DNA of 37,143 nucleotides from Gloeocapsa sp. PCC 73106 (lineage in GTDB: Bacteria > Cyanobacteriota > Cyanobacteriia > Cyanobacteriales > Gloeocapsaceae): assembly GCF_000332035.1 (NCBI RefSeq), contig NZ_ALVY01000192.1, positions 1-37,143 on the forward strand, read 5' to 3'. The translations under genes were made by a program, and so were the position numbers. The first letter of the stretch is position 1, and every line of letters begins with the position of its first letter. The notes beneath the pieces were generated by a model. That model was given only the letters and a program-made list of their open reading frames with translations. It ran no database searches and was not told the origin of the DNA. Positions 8,614-16,681 of this stretch are shown here, one piece after another.

Positions 8614-9795
8614 CTAACAATATTTTACCTTTTTGTTGAACTGCTCAAGAAGTTTTTGAAGGTTGCTTTGCACTCTAGCTAGAGTAAATACTACTGCTTC
8701 GTCATCTCTCAAAGCTCTCCCAAAAGTAAATAATCCTTCACTAGGAACTAAATCAATTTTTTCCAAACTACTTGGATCCGGTAGAAAATATTCACCAATT
8801 GGATAAGGAGTATGAAAAGAAAACTGAAGCTCAATATTGGGAACTTTTAGCTCAATATGATATAGAGAGAAATGATCTTTAAGTACTTTCTGAACAACGA
8901 TAAATTCTTGATCGTCATCGTCGTCATAGTCTAAATCTGCCATATAGTCCCAATTATCCAAATATTTTCTATAGGTGATTATTTTGTCTTTATACATCGG
9001 CTCAAAATATTTAATGGAGCAATATTTAGAGTTGATTAAGAGAGCGATCGCTTTATTCTTTAAGTCGTAACAAAAATCGGCTTTATCCTTATTGTCTTTA
9101 AGCTGATAGCTTTTAGCTAGTCTATTAATTTGCTGTGTCCAAAACGCTAATTTTAAATACTCAACCGTTTCTGAGTCGGTATTGAGATTCCAATCACAAA
9201 CCAATCTTTTGTAATTTAAATCAAACTCTTTCCTGTATTGATCGTTGATCGCACGTGTCTCTTTAGCTTTAATTCTTCCTACTCTTCTATTTTTATTAGA
9301 TAGTTCTTGAAGTAGCGATCGCATTTCTCCCAACTTACTAGGTACCTCTGCCACAATATTTATAGGACAATACAAAGGACATTCTAGATCTCTCCCTGCT
9401 TTGCGGAAATGATTAGTTGCTACTATCTTTAATAAGCCTAATTGCTCAAATCTTTTCCTCTCGGTTTTAGAAATATTTAACATATATTCAACTTCAACAG
9501 GATGGAAATAAAAAACTTGAGGGTAGGTAGCCAACAAATGCCGGGTTAACTTCTCTGTGATTCGTCCCATAAACAAATCTAAAAGCAATGGTTTCTTCGC
9601 TGATTTAGTAAACTTTATCTCTAAATTGGTAAGCTCTTTTTGAAGATTTTCAATCGATAAATACTTGCTAAAATAATATTGAATTGAACTTTTAGCTTGT
9701 TCTAGATCGATTTCTCCCAAAGAAAACAAAGTTATCGCTTTTAAGGCTTCTATTTTTTCGATATTGATAAATTTATCATCCTGCATTTGAGTCAT
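8614..9795 (-). CDS. Protein of unknown function, last gene of the ilvB run
   Basis: I do not recognise this 393-residue protein. It is charged and mainly helical in its first two thirds and has no signal peptide or membrane segment. Visible features are two Cys in ECPLYCP near residue 140, a run of six acidic residues (YDDDDDQE) near 295, and a beta-rich C-terminal part (IELKVPNIELQFSFHTPYPIGEYFLPDP). It lies 25 bp downstream of the zinc-ribbon membrane protein on the same strand, with a GGAG ribosome site before its ATG, so it probably belongs to the same transcript. The YPIGEYFLPDP stretch with GRALRDDEAVVFTLARVQ looks like a folded C-terminal domain that could be used for a profile search. 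Confidence 0.7.
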   Translation of the reverse strand: MTQMQDDKFINIEKIEALKAITLFSLGEIDLEQAKSSIQYYFSKYLSIENLQKELTNLEIKFTKSAKKPLLLDLFMGRITEKLTRHLLATYPQVFYFHPVEVEYMLNISKTERKRFEQLGLLKIVATNHFRKAGRDLECPLYCPINIVAEVPSKLGEMRSLLQELSNKNRRVGRIKAKETRAINDQYRKEFDLNYKRLVCDWNLNTDSETVEYLKLAFWTQQINRLAKSYQLKDNKDKADFCYDLKNKAIALLINSKYCSIKYFEPMYKDKIITYRKYLDNWDYMADLDYDDDDDQEFIVVQKVLKDHFSLYHIELKVPNIELQFSFHTPYPIGEYFLPDPSSLEKIDLVPSEGLFTFGRALRDDEAVVFTLARVQSNLQKLLEQFNKKVKYC

Positions 9796-9820
9796 TTCAA
9801 TTAACTCCTATCTACTATTT

Positions 9821-11092
9821 TTAACCAAAACTTTCCACACCATAGACAACTACACCTGAATCGCTATCGCTACTTGTATCTAAAGCCCCTTCAGCTATAC
9901 CGTGATTAAGAATTTGTATCAAGCGACGGGGGCTAAAACTTTCTAAGTCTACGTAATTTCCCTCTCTTAACCAAGCTAGTTCAGCCTGAGTTAAGCTTTG
10001 AGATACTTCCGGTCGTAACCGCTTTGCTGCCAGGGCTGAATCATCTGAGCAGTTTATTTGTAAGCGACGAGGACTACTCAAAATCTGTTTTGCTTGTAAA
10101 CCCAAGTCTACAATTCCCACAGTGGTTTCCCCAAACCAATTGACATCGGTACTGATTTTATAAGTTAATTCTACCCCAGAGGGACTAGCGCTATGAAAAG
10201 TGTAGACGGTTAAATCCTGGTTACGTTTGAGCATCGCTAATACTGTGCTGAAGATATTTTTTGGGTAACCGTGGATGCTTAAAATAGCGCAATTGTGTTC
10301 AAAGTGAAAGTTATTGGCTATTAACATTTGAGCGATCGCATTACTATCGCAAACTACTAGGCGATCGAAACTATAAGCAGTAACATCAGGAGCGGGTTGA
10401 GAAGAGGAGAGGGAAGCTTGAGGAGATTGTAAAAGTTGAGGAATCGAAGCATTAACTTGTTGCCATTTTTCTAACCATTCCTGCAGTTGATTGTCTGTAA
10501 TAGCAAGTGTTTCTGGAATACGTTTAATTTTACTTCTTTGCCAAATACCTACCCAAAAATGGGATAAACCAACCAGAGCGCTTACAGCAAAAACTATGCC
10601 AGAATTAATCAAAAAACTCCAAGTTATTCCTAGTAAAAGAATCAAAATTCCTATAATTATTAACGCTGTTGCACTAGATTGGCGACCCTTGTAGCCAGAC
10701 CTCAATGAATTACTATGACCCACTGTTATCAGGATAAAAATCAAGTTGTAAATGAGAAAAACTATAAAAAAAACGATGTTGTTTATTGGTATTATCGGAA
10801 TCATAAATCCTAAGAAGAAAACATAAAAGAAAATTTTCCCCAACAAAGGTACCGCCGTTTTCTTTTTCAATCGCTGATCCAACATATATAGCAATTGCTT
10901 AGGAGTAAAAAAGAGAGTCTGATTAACCGAAATATTGCTAATGATCTTAGCAAAAAAAGCATCAGTCATCTTGACTTCCGACGACATAGTAGTAGGCTCA
11001 AACACAAAAGGATGATTACATTTAGAGCATCTACCCTGATTGGCTGTGCGATCTTGCAGATTATTTTCAGTATTACATACAATACATTTCAT
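9821..11092 (-). CDS. Zinc-ribbon membrane protein of unknown function
   Basis: The 423-residue product opens with a zinc ribbon (Cys3, Cys6, Cys22, Cys25), then a helical stretch, four membrane segments at about residues 84-101, 105-124, 141-162 and 165-183, and a roughly 230-residue soluble C-terminal region. The C-terminal part contains DLGLQAKQIL and SQSLTQAELAWLREGNYVDLESFSPRRLIQILNHGI, and ends with an acidic SDSDSG stretch. I do not recognise a named family, although zinc-ribbon plus membrane plus soluble tail proteins of this kind are seen in cyanobacteria. It starts 9 bp after the preceding asparagine-synthase-like gene stops, which implies co-transcription. Confidence 0.7.
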   Translation of the reverse strand: MKCIVCNTENNLQDRTANQGRCSKCNHPFVFEPTTMSSEVKMTDAFFAKIISNISVNQTLFFTPKQLLYMLDQRLKKKTAVPLLGKIFFYVFFLGFMIPIIPINNIVFFIVFLIYNLIFILITVGHSNSLRSGYKGRQSSATALIIIGILILLLGITWSFLINSGIVFAVSALVGLSHFWVGIWQRSKIKRIPETLAITDNQLQEWLEKWQQVNASIPQLLQSPQASLSSSQPAPDVTAYSFDRLVVCDSNAIAQMLIANNFHFEHNCAILSIHGYPKNIFSTVLAMLKRNQDLTVYTFHSASPSGVELTYKISTDVNWFGETTVGIVDLGLQAKQILSSPRRLQINCSDDSALAAKRLRPEVSQSLTQAELAWLREGNYVDLESFSPRRLIQILNHGIAEGALDTSSDSDSGVVVYGVESFG

Positions 11093-11101
11093 AACTTATA
11101 T

Positions 11102-12958
11102 TTAAAACACTTGATTAGTTAATAGCACTTCGTAAGTTTCCCTCTGACGGATTAAGCGATGACCGGTATTATTCACTAAAACCTCAGCAGGACGAGGAGA
11201 ATGGAGAAAATGGGAGGACATGGCGTAACCATAAGCACCCACGTCTAAAATAGCTAGAATATCTCCTTTACTAAGGGAGGGTAAGAGACAATTTTTACCC
11301 AGATAATCACGAGAGTAAGTAGTGTTGCCACAGACATCAGTAGAATAGCACATATTACTATCATTAAGGGCGATGATTTTTCTATAACCACCGTGAACCG
11401 AAGGTACAGACAAGTTACCCACAGTAGTGTCTACTTCTACAATCTGTCTTTCTCCCTGCCATTTAACTGAGACCACTGTAGTTAAGAGAGTACCACAACG
11501 AGCGATCGCCGCCCTTCCTGGTTCAATAATTAGCTCAACTCCTCCCTTTAAAGCATCCGTTAAAACTTGACCAAAACATTGCCAGTCAAAAGCGACCCCC
11601 GAACGATAAGGATAACCAAAACCACCAAAGTCTAAATAACTCCAATCGGGTAAAGTTTTAGCGATCGCTATAATTTGAGGAATAAGAAGAAACAACTTTC
11701 CTGAAATGCTAAAGGTTTCTTGAACTAAATCCAAATCACAAAAAGGCGATCGCACTTGTAAACCCTGAGTCAAAGCCAAATTACTAGCGCGCGGGTGGAT
11801 ATTTTGAGCACCTTTGAGCATTAGGGTAGCTCGACGCAAGCGATGGAGTAAAGAAGAGTTAAATTGAGGGTCTAAGGCTGATTTTAACCATTCTTGGGGC
11901 ATAATTTCTCGCACTTGAGCGTAAATTTCCGGTTGAAAAACTCGCTCTTCGTAGCCCCAAAGACGATGAAAGGTTTTTAAATAATGATACTCAAAGCTAG
12001 ACTCAACATCCTCCGGTGCATAAACTTTAGCCGCGATTAGGGGTTTATTAGTCCAACCCGCAAAAAGCTGATCACCCCCTTCCCCATTAAAAATAACCCG
12101 GGTATCTCGAGAAGCTGCTTGCGTGAGCAAATACAAGGGTACGGTGACACCATCGCCAAAGGGTACATCTAAACAGGCGATCGCCCTGGGTAAAGCTGAT
12201 TTTACCCTTTTACCTGTGACGGGGACTTTAGTCAAGGGGATGTCTAAAACTTGGGCGAGATGCTCAGCGTAGGATGTTTCTGGAGAGATAACACTTTTAC
12301 CAAAATCGAGGGTATAAGCGCGCACTTTTAATCCTCTTTGCACGAGTAAAGCCGCTACAATCGAAGAATCTAAACCCCCTGAGAGTAATACCCCCACAGG
12401 TTCTGAGCTATCTAGATCCTGGGTTTGTTTATCCACCGCTAGCTGCAATAGCTTTTGTAAACGAGGGATAGCGATCGCCTCATCCTCAAGTTGCGTTGTA
12501 TCTTCTTTCCATTCCCAGAGACTACGCGATGGTAAAGTCACAATCGACCCATCTTCATCCACGCGCCAACTTTGTTCTCTCCCCGCAGGTATACTGAAAA
12601 CCTTCGCAACGGGAGTTAAAGGATTAGGAACGTAGGAAAAACAACTATAGCCATAAAGAGCGGGTATACTGACTTGGGGAGACTTAACTTGGGGTAGTAG
12701 TAATTGAATTTGTGAAGCAAACCAGATTCCTCGTTCTTGTTGTATCCAGTAAAGAGGAAGCCTCCCAAAAGTTTCTCTCCCCAAAGTTAAGCATTTTGCT
12801 TGAGGTTTTGCCCAAATATCGAAAGCATCAGGTAATCCAGACGCACTTAAACCAACCAACGCACCTGGAGTAACTCTAATGGAATCTGAAGGAGAATTAT
12901 AACCCCAATAGCCTAAGAGTTCCTGACGCGATATTACTATTGTGAATAAATCGACCAC
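11102..12958 (-). CDS. Asparagine-synthase-like / PLP-decarboxylase-like hybrid protein
   Basis: Residues 1-422 resemble glutamine-dependent asparagine synthase: a degenerate N-terminal amidotransferase-like domain, the ATP-binding loop SGGLDSS at 193-199, NGEGGDQLFAGW near 291-302, and QGLQVRSPFCDLDLVQ near 398-412. Residues 423-618 resemble the C-terminal half of diaminopimelate/ornithine-type decarboxylases: YLDFGGFGYPY, EPGRAAIARCGTLL from 479, and LDVGAYGYAMSSH near 571-583. The N-terminal Cys nucleophile of class II amidotransferases is absent (protein begins MVDLF from a GTG), and the decarboxylase half lacks the N-terminal barrel portion with the PLP lysine. The synthase half also lacks its last 150 or so residues. 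The simplest reading is an in-frame deletion that fused two neighbouring genes; residual function is uncertain. Confidence 0.8.
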   Translation of the reverse strand: MVDLFTIVISRQELLGYWGYNSPSDSIRVTPGALVGLSASGLPDAFDIWAKPQAKCLTLGRETFGRLPLYWIQQERGIWFASQIQLLLPQVKSPQVSIPALYGYSCFSYVPNPLTPVAKVFSIPAGREQSWRVDEDGSIVTLPSRSLWEWKEDTTQLEDEAIAIPRLQKLLQLAVDKQTQDLDSSEPVGVLLSGGLDSSIVAALLVQRGLKVRAYTLDFGKSVISPETSYAEHLAQVLDIPLTKVPVTGKRVKSALPRAIACLDVPFGDGVTVPLYLLTQAASRDTRVIFNGEGGDQLFAGWTNKPLIAAKVYAPEDVESSFEYHYLKTFHRLWGYEERVFQPEIYAQVREIMPQEWLKSALDPQFNSSLLHRLRRATLMLKGAQNIHPRASNLALTQGLQVRSPFCDLDLVQETFSISGKLFLLIPQIIAIAKTLPDWSYLDFGGFGYPYRSGVAFDWQCFGQVLTDALKGGVELIIEPGRAAIARCGTLLTTVVSVKWQGERQIVEVDTTVGNLSVPSVHGGYRKIIALNDSNMCYSTDVCGNTTYSRDYLGKNCLLPSLSKGDILAILDVGAYGYAMSSHFLHSPRPAEVLVNNTGHRLIRQRETYEVLLTNQVF

Positions 12959-12972
12959 AGAATTCTACTCAG

Positions 12973-14829
12973 TTACAGTTTAGTCCCGCACTCGGAACAA
13001 AATTTGTGCTCGTAAGAGTTTTTGCTACCGCATACACCGCAATTAATAACGCTATTTCTAAAAGTTTCAGAGACTGGAAGACCAATCATTTGAGCGTTAC
13101 ACTTACCTGGTGCAACCATGGGATAACAGTTTTCATTTCTGGTGACTTGAGCGTCTATTAACACCGGACCATCGTGAGCAAGCATAGCAGACACCGCCTC
13201 AGATAGTTCAGAGCGATCGCGTATTACCATCCCTTTAACACCGAAGGCTTGAGCGAGTAACTCAAAATTGGGCATACCCACTTCCATATTAGAACAAGAA
13301 TAACGCTCACCATAAAAAGTCTCTTGCCACTGGCGTACCATACCCTGCCAACCGTTATTGATAATCACGATCTTAACTTGGATATTATACTGAGCCAGAG
13401 TAGCTAATTCTTGCAGATTCATCTGAAAACTCGCATCACCGCTAATACAGATTACCTGTTCTTGAGGTAGTGCGACTTTAGCACCCATCGCTGCGGGTAA
13501 GCCATAACCCATTGTCCCTAAACCTGCGCTGGAAATCCAACGTCTTGGACCATTTTTTAAAAACTGCGCTGCCCACATCTGATGCTGTCCTACATCTGTA
13601 GTGTAATAAGCATTTGGGGCTTGACGACCTAATTCGACGATCACCTCTTGGGGAGAGATACTATCAGGGTGTTGAGGGACTACTAGAGGATACTGTTCCT
13701 TCCAGCGTGAGATTTGTTTCAACCAACCTTGAGTTCTGTTATTTTGAGTAGGTAAACCTAACTGTCGCGCTCGTTCTAATATTTGTTCGAGTACGTAGCG
13801 AACGTCACCCACAATTGGCACTTCTGGGAGACGATTTTTACCCACCTCAGCGGGATCGATATCAATATGAATTACTTTAGCAGTAGAAGCAAACTCATCT
13901 AACTTACCCGTAACGCGATCGTCAAATCTAGCCCCTACAGCGATTAACAAATCACAATCAGTAACAGCGAAATTAGCGTAAGCGGTTCCGTGCATTCCCA
14001 ACATACCCACAGAGAGAGGATGATGTTCATCGAAAACGCCAATACCCATCAAAGTAGTAGTTACGGGAATTTGAAATAATTCAGCGATATGTTGTACTTG
14101 AATGTGAGCGTTAGAAGCGATCGCTCCACCTCCCACGTAGAGCAATGGTCGGCGGGAAGTTTCAATCAACTCCAAAGCCCCATTAATTTGACGAATATTG
14201 CCCTTTACTGTGGGACGATAACCCGATAACTTCACCGTTCCTGGTTCTATGGGTATATATTCGCACTCTTCGGTGCCCACGTCTTTAGGTATATCAATCA
14301 AAACTGGACCAGGACGACCAGTACCTGCGATGTGAAAAGCTTCAGCCACGATATTCGCCATTTCTTTAGCACTGCGCACCACGTAAGAATGCTTAACAAT
14401 GGGTAGACTGATACCAAAGATATCCGTTTCTTGGAAAGCATCGGTCCCGATCGCGTGTCTAGGTACTTGTCCGGTGACGACAACCAGAGGAATAGAATCC
14501 AGATGAGCTGTAGCGATCCCAGTGACTAAATTAGTCGCACCCGGACCCGAAGTTGCAAAGCATACTCCCACTTTACCGGTAGCACGAGCGTAACCATCGG
14601 CAGCATGAGCGGCTCCTTGTTCGTGTCTGACTAAGATATGCTCGATATCTCCCCGCGCTTCCGCTCGATAGATTTCGTCGTAAATAGGTAAAATCGCACC
14701 ACCAGGATAGCCAAAAATATGTTTAACACCGTGACGCTTGAGACTATCAAGCAAGGCAAAAGCACCCGTTCTAGTCACAGGCGCTACAATTGAAGATAAA
14801 TTATGTTGGGGTAATTCTGTCGAAACCAC
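12973..14829 (-). CDS. ilvB: Acetolactate synthase large subunit with C-terminal zinc ribbon
   Basis: This thiamine-diphosphate enzyme makes acetolactate or acetohydroxybutyrate for branched-chain amino acids. Diagnostic motifs include [13 protein letters not shown] and [18 protein letters not shown] (catalytic Glu70), [22 protein letters not shown], and the ThDP region [12 protein letters not shown] through [14 protein letters not shown]. It reads as the housekeeping cyanobacterial form. Usual members end a little after NAQMIGLP; here the chain continues about 30 residues and ends in a CxxC-x10-CxxC zinc ribbon (Cys597, 600, 611, 614). The start is GTG. It is the first gene of a tight minus-strand run with the hybrid gene 14 bp downstream. 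The regulatory subunit gene ilvN is not in the window. Confidence 0.93.
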   Translation of the reverse strand: MVSTELPQHNLSSIVAPVTRTGAFALLDSLKRHGVKHIFGYPGGAILPIYDEIYRAEARGDIEHILVRHEQGAAHAADGYARATGKVGVCFATSGPGATNLVTGIATAHLDSIPLVVVTGQVPRHAIGTDAFQETDIFGISLPIVKHSYVVRSAKEMANIVAEAFHIAGTGRPGPVLIDIPKDVGTEECEYIPIEPGTVKLSGYRPTVKGNIRQINGALELIETSRRPLLYVGGGAIASNAHIQVQHIAELFQIPVTTTLMGIGVFDEHHPLSVGMLGMHGTAYANFAVTDCDLLIAVGARFDDRVTGKLDEFASTAKVIHIDIDPAEVGKNRLPEVPIVGDVRYVLEQILERARQLGLPTQNNRTQGWLKQISRWKEQYPLVVPQHPDSISPQEVIVELGRQAPNAYYTTDVGQHQMWAAQFLKNGPRRWISSAGLGTMGYGLPAAMGAKVALPQEQVICISGDASFQMNLQELATLAQYNIQVKIVIINNGWQGMVRQWQETFYGERYSCSNMEVGMPNFELLAQAFGVKGMVIRDRSELSEAVSAMLAHDGPVLIDAQVTRNENCYPMVAPGKCNAQMIGLPVSETFRNSVINCGVCGSKNSYEHKFCSECGTKL

Positions 14830-15057
14830 TATTTTAATCTTCCTTTATTTCTTTTTAGTTATCATCTATTTTTACATATCAGAGGTCCTAGTAGGCAGAC
14901 TCTCAGCCATATATTTGTGCCTAAAGTTACTCTTATTTCTGAGCCCTTCTAACTTACAATAAGATTATTGCTTGAGTATGACGTTAATAGTTCAAGCGAT
15001 CTCAATTATGATAGTCAAAACGAAACATTAATCGTTTGATATTAAGGATAGTCATTT

Positions 15058-15711
15058 ATGGAGGAGTTTAACGGGGCAATAAAGTTTTTAATTAGCTTTA
15101 TCCCCTACTTTAGCGGTGGACTGGTAGCCAGTTTTGTAGTATTAGGAAGTGGAGCGATTATTGCTCGCTCTAGACTCTCGGATTGGGTATTATCCACTGA
15201 AAAAGAAATTTTGTTAACCCTAAAAGCTAATGCTAATGCTCACTGGGATGCTTGGATGATCAGAGTAACATTTTTGCCTCAAGGACAAATTACCATTCCT
15301 TTATTACTTGTGACTGGAAGTCTACTTATTTATCACCAAGAATTAGCTTCTGCTCTGATGTTAGGGATTAATTTAAGTGGTTCTTGGTTGCTCAATGGTA
15401 TCTTTAAGCTGAGCTTTCGACGACAACGCCCTAATTTGTGGGTATTGCCTACTCAACCTACGGACTACAGCTATCCCAGTGGTCATTCTATGAGTGCAAT
15501 TTCTTTTTATGGACTTTTAGCGGTTTACACTAGTGTTTTTTTGAGCATTCCTATTATTATTACCGGAGCGATCGCCTCAGTCATTTCCATGCTGGTGGGT
15601 TTTAGCCGTATGTATTTGGGAGTTCACTGGGCGAGCGATGTTTTGGGAGGATGGATTGCAGGGAGTATTTGGCTGTCAGTTTGCCTCTATAGCGTAGCAA
15701 TATTAAAGTAA
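15058..15711 (+). CDS. PAP2-family phosphatase (lipid phosphatase)
   Basis: The 217-residue membrane protein carries all three PAP2 motifs: K117-x6-R124-P125, YPSGH at 139-143, and SRMYLGVH at 183-190 followed by Asp194. The two His and the Arg form the active site in this superfamily. Five or six membrane segments are evident, and the length is typical of PgpB/undecaprenyl-pyrophosphate phosphatase-like enzymes. Likely substrates are phosphatidate or isoprenyl pyrophosphates; this cannot be settled from sequence. Its 3' end overlaps the convergent lipid-kinase-like gene by 25 bp, a combination that points to shared phospholipid chemistry. Confidence 0.9.
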   Translation: MEEFNGAIKFLISFIPYFSGGLVASFVVLGSGAIIARSRLSDWVLSTEKEILLTLKANANAHWDAWMIRVTFLPQGQITIPLLLVTGSLLIYHQELASALMLGINLSGSWLLNGIFKLSFRRQRPNLWVLPTQPTDYSYPSGHSMSAISFYGLLAVYTSVFLSIPIIITGAIASVISMLVGFSRMYLGVHWASDVLGGWIAGSIWLSVCLYSVAILK

Positions 15712-16619
15712 TTTAATACCTGTTCAGGAGTAGGAACCATCACCTGCAGCGATTTGGGTAAAACTTCTACAGTAATGGGAGTTTGACCTATAGGATTACC
15801 ATCAGCATGAACATCCAAGGGTGGGCGACTCTTGACCTCAATCTTGGTCGCTTGAAAGATTCTCAGGCGTTCATTGCTAAAAGGTTGACTGCGCATAGCA
15901 CTAAAAAAATGCCACAGATGCTCCCATTTAGAAGGATAATCCATATAAACTATATCCAGTTTCCCGTCATCGAGCTTCGCATCAGGAGCTAAAGTAAATT
16001 CCACTCCATAGCGAGGGCTATTGCAAATATTAACCTGCCAAGTACGAGAGCGTCGTTTGTGCTTTCCATCAAATCGCAAGACTATGCGGTGATGATTGAA
16101 GTTCAAAAATGTCTGAAGACCATGCCAAAAACCTTTTAAAGCCTCCATACGCATATTATTTTTAATTCCTTCCTTAATCTCTTCCCCGGAAGAAAAGACA
16201 GAAGCCTCAAGCCCTACACCAACTACTTCAAGAAAATAATGTTCATTTACTTTACCCAAATCTATGGTGGAAACTTGACCATTTACTATAACTTGAGCCG
16301 CTTGAATTGGATCAGTAGGAATATTAAGACTGACGGCGAGATTATTACGAGTTCCCATGGGAATAATACCCAGAATCGTCTGAGTATTGAGCAGTCCACG
16401 CACCACCGAAGCGATCGTGCCGTCTCCTCCTGCAACAATTACTAAAGGAACTCCATTATTGGCGGCTGTTGCTGCTAATCCTTGCCCATCTTCTTCCGGT
16501 GTTGTCAGTTCAACCTCCACCTTAAGGTTTTGATGCTTGAAAACATTTAGTAAATCTGGTAACAAATCAGAATTTAAATTTGTTCCAGAAGTTGGATTGA
16601 AGATTATTACTGCGTCCAT
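15687..16619 (-). CDS. Diacylglycerol/lipid kinase (YegS/DagK type)
   Basis: The 310-residue protein has the DAGK catalytic fold: NPTSG at 8-12, the nucleotide motif GGDGT at 64-68, and PMGTRNNLA at 87-95 in place of the usual PLGT-ND-A. The C-terminal domain has DGKLDIVYMD near residue 220 and the terminal VHADGNPIGQTPITVEVLP, both typical of YegS/BmrU proteins. It would phosphorylate a lipid such as diacylglycerol at the membrane. The gene converges with the PAP2 phosphatase and the two overlap at their 3' ends, so a kinase and a phosphatase of related substrates face each other. Confidence 0.88.
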   Translation of the reverse strand: MDAVIIFNPTSGTNLNSDLLPDLLNVFKHQNLKVEVELTTPEEDGQGLAATAANNGVPLVIVAGGDGTIASVVRGLLNTQTILGIIPMGTRNNLAVSLNIPTDPIQAAQVIVNGQVSTIDLGKVNEHYFLEVVGVGLEASVFSSGEEIKEGIKNNMRMEALKGFWHGLQTFLNFNHHRIVLRFDGKHKRRSRTWQVNICNSPRYGVEFTLAPDAKLDDGKLDIVYMDYPSKWEHLWHFFSAMRSQPFSNERLRIFQATKIEVKSRPPLDVHADGNPIGQTPITVEVLPKSLQVMVPTPEQVLNYFNIATL

Positions 16620-16681
16620 TGATTAGGGATAGTTTCCTAATAAACACTGATATTATAGCGCTAGGGGTAAGGCAAAGTGTC

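Noticed and set aside
12973-14829. Clavulanate-like CEAS/beta-lactam synthetase pair, because acetolactate synthase lies beside an asparagine-synthase-like gene lacking Cys
   Set aside because: The ThDP enzyme has housekeeping acetolactate synthase motifs throughout, and the neighbour is a fusion relic, so a beta-lactam pathway is not supported.
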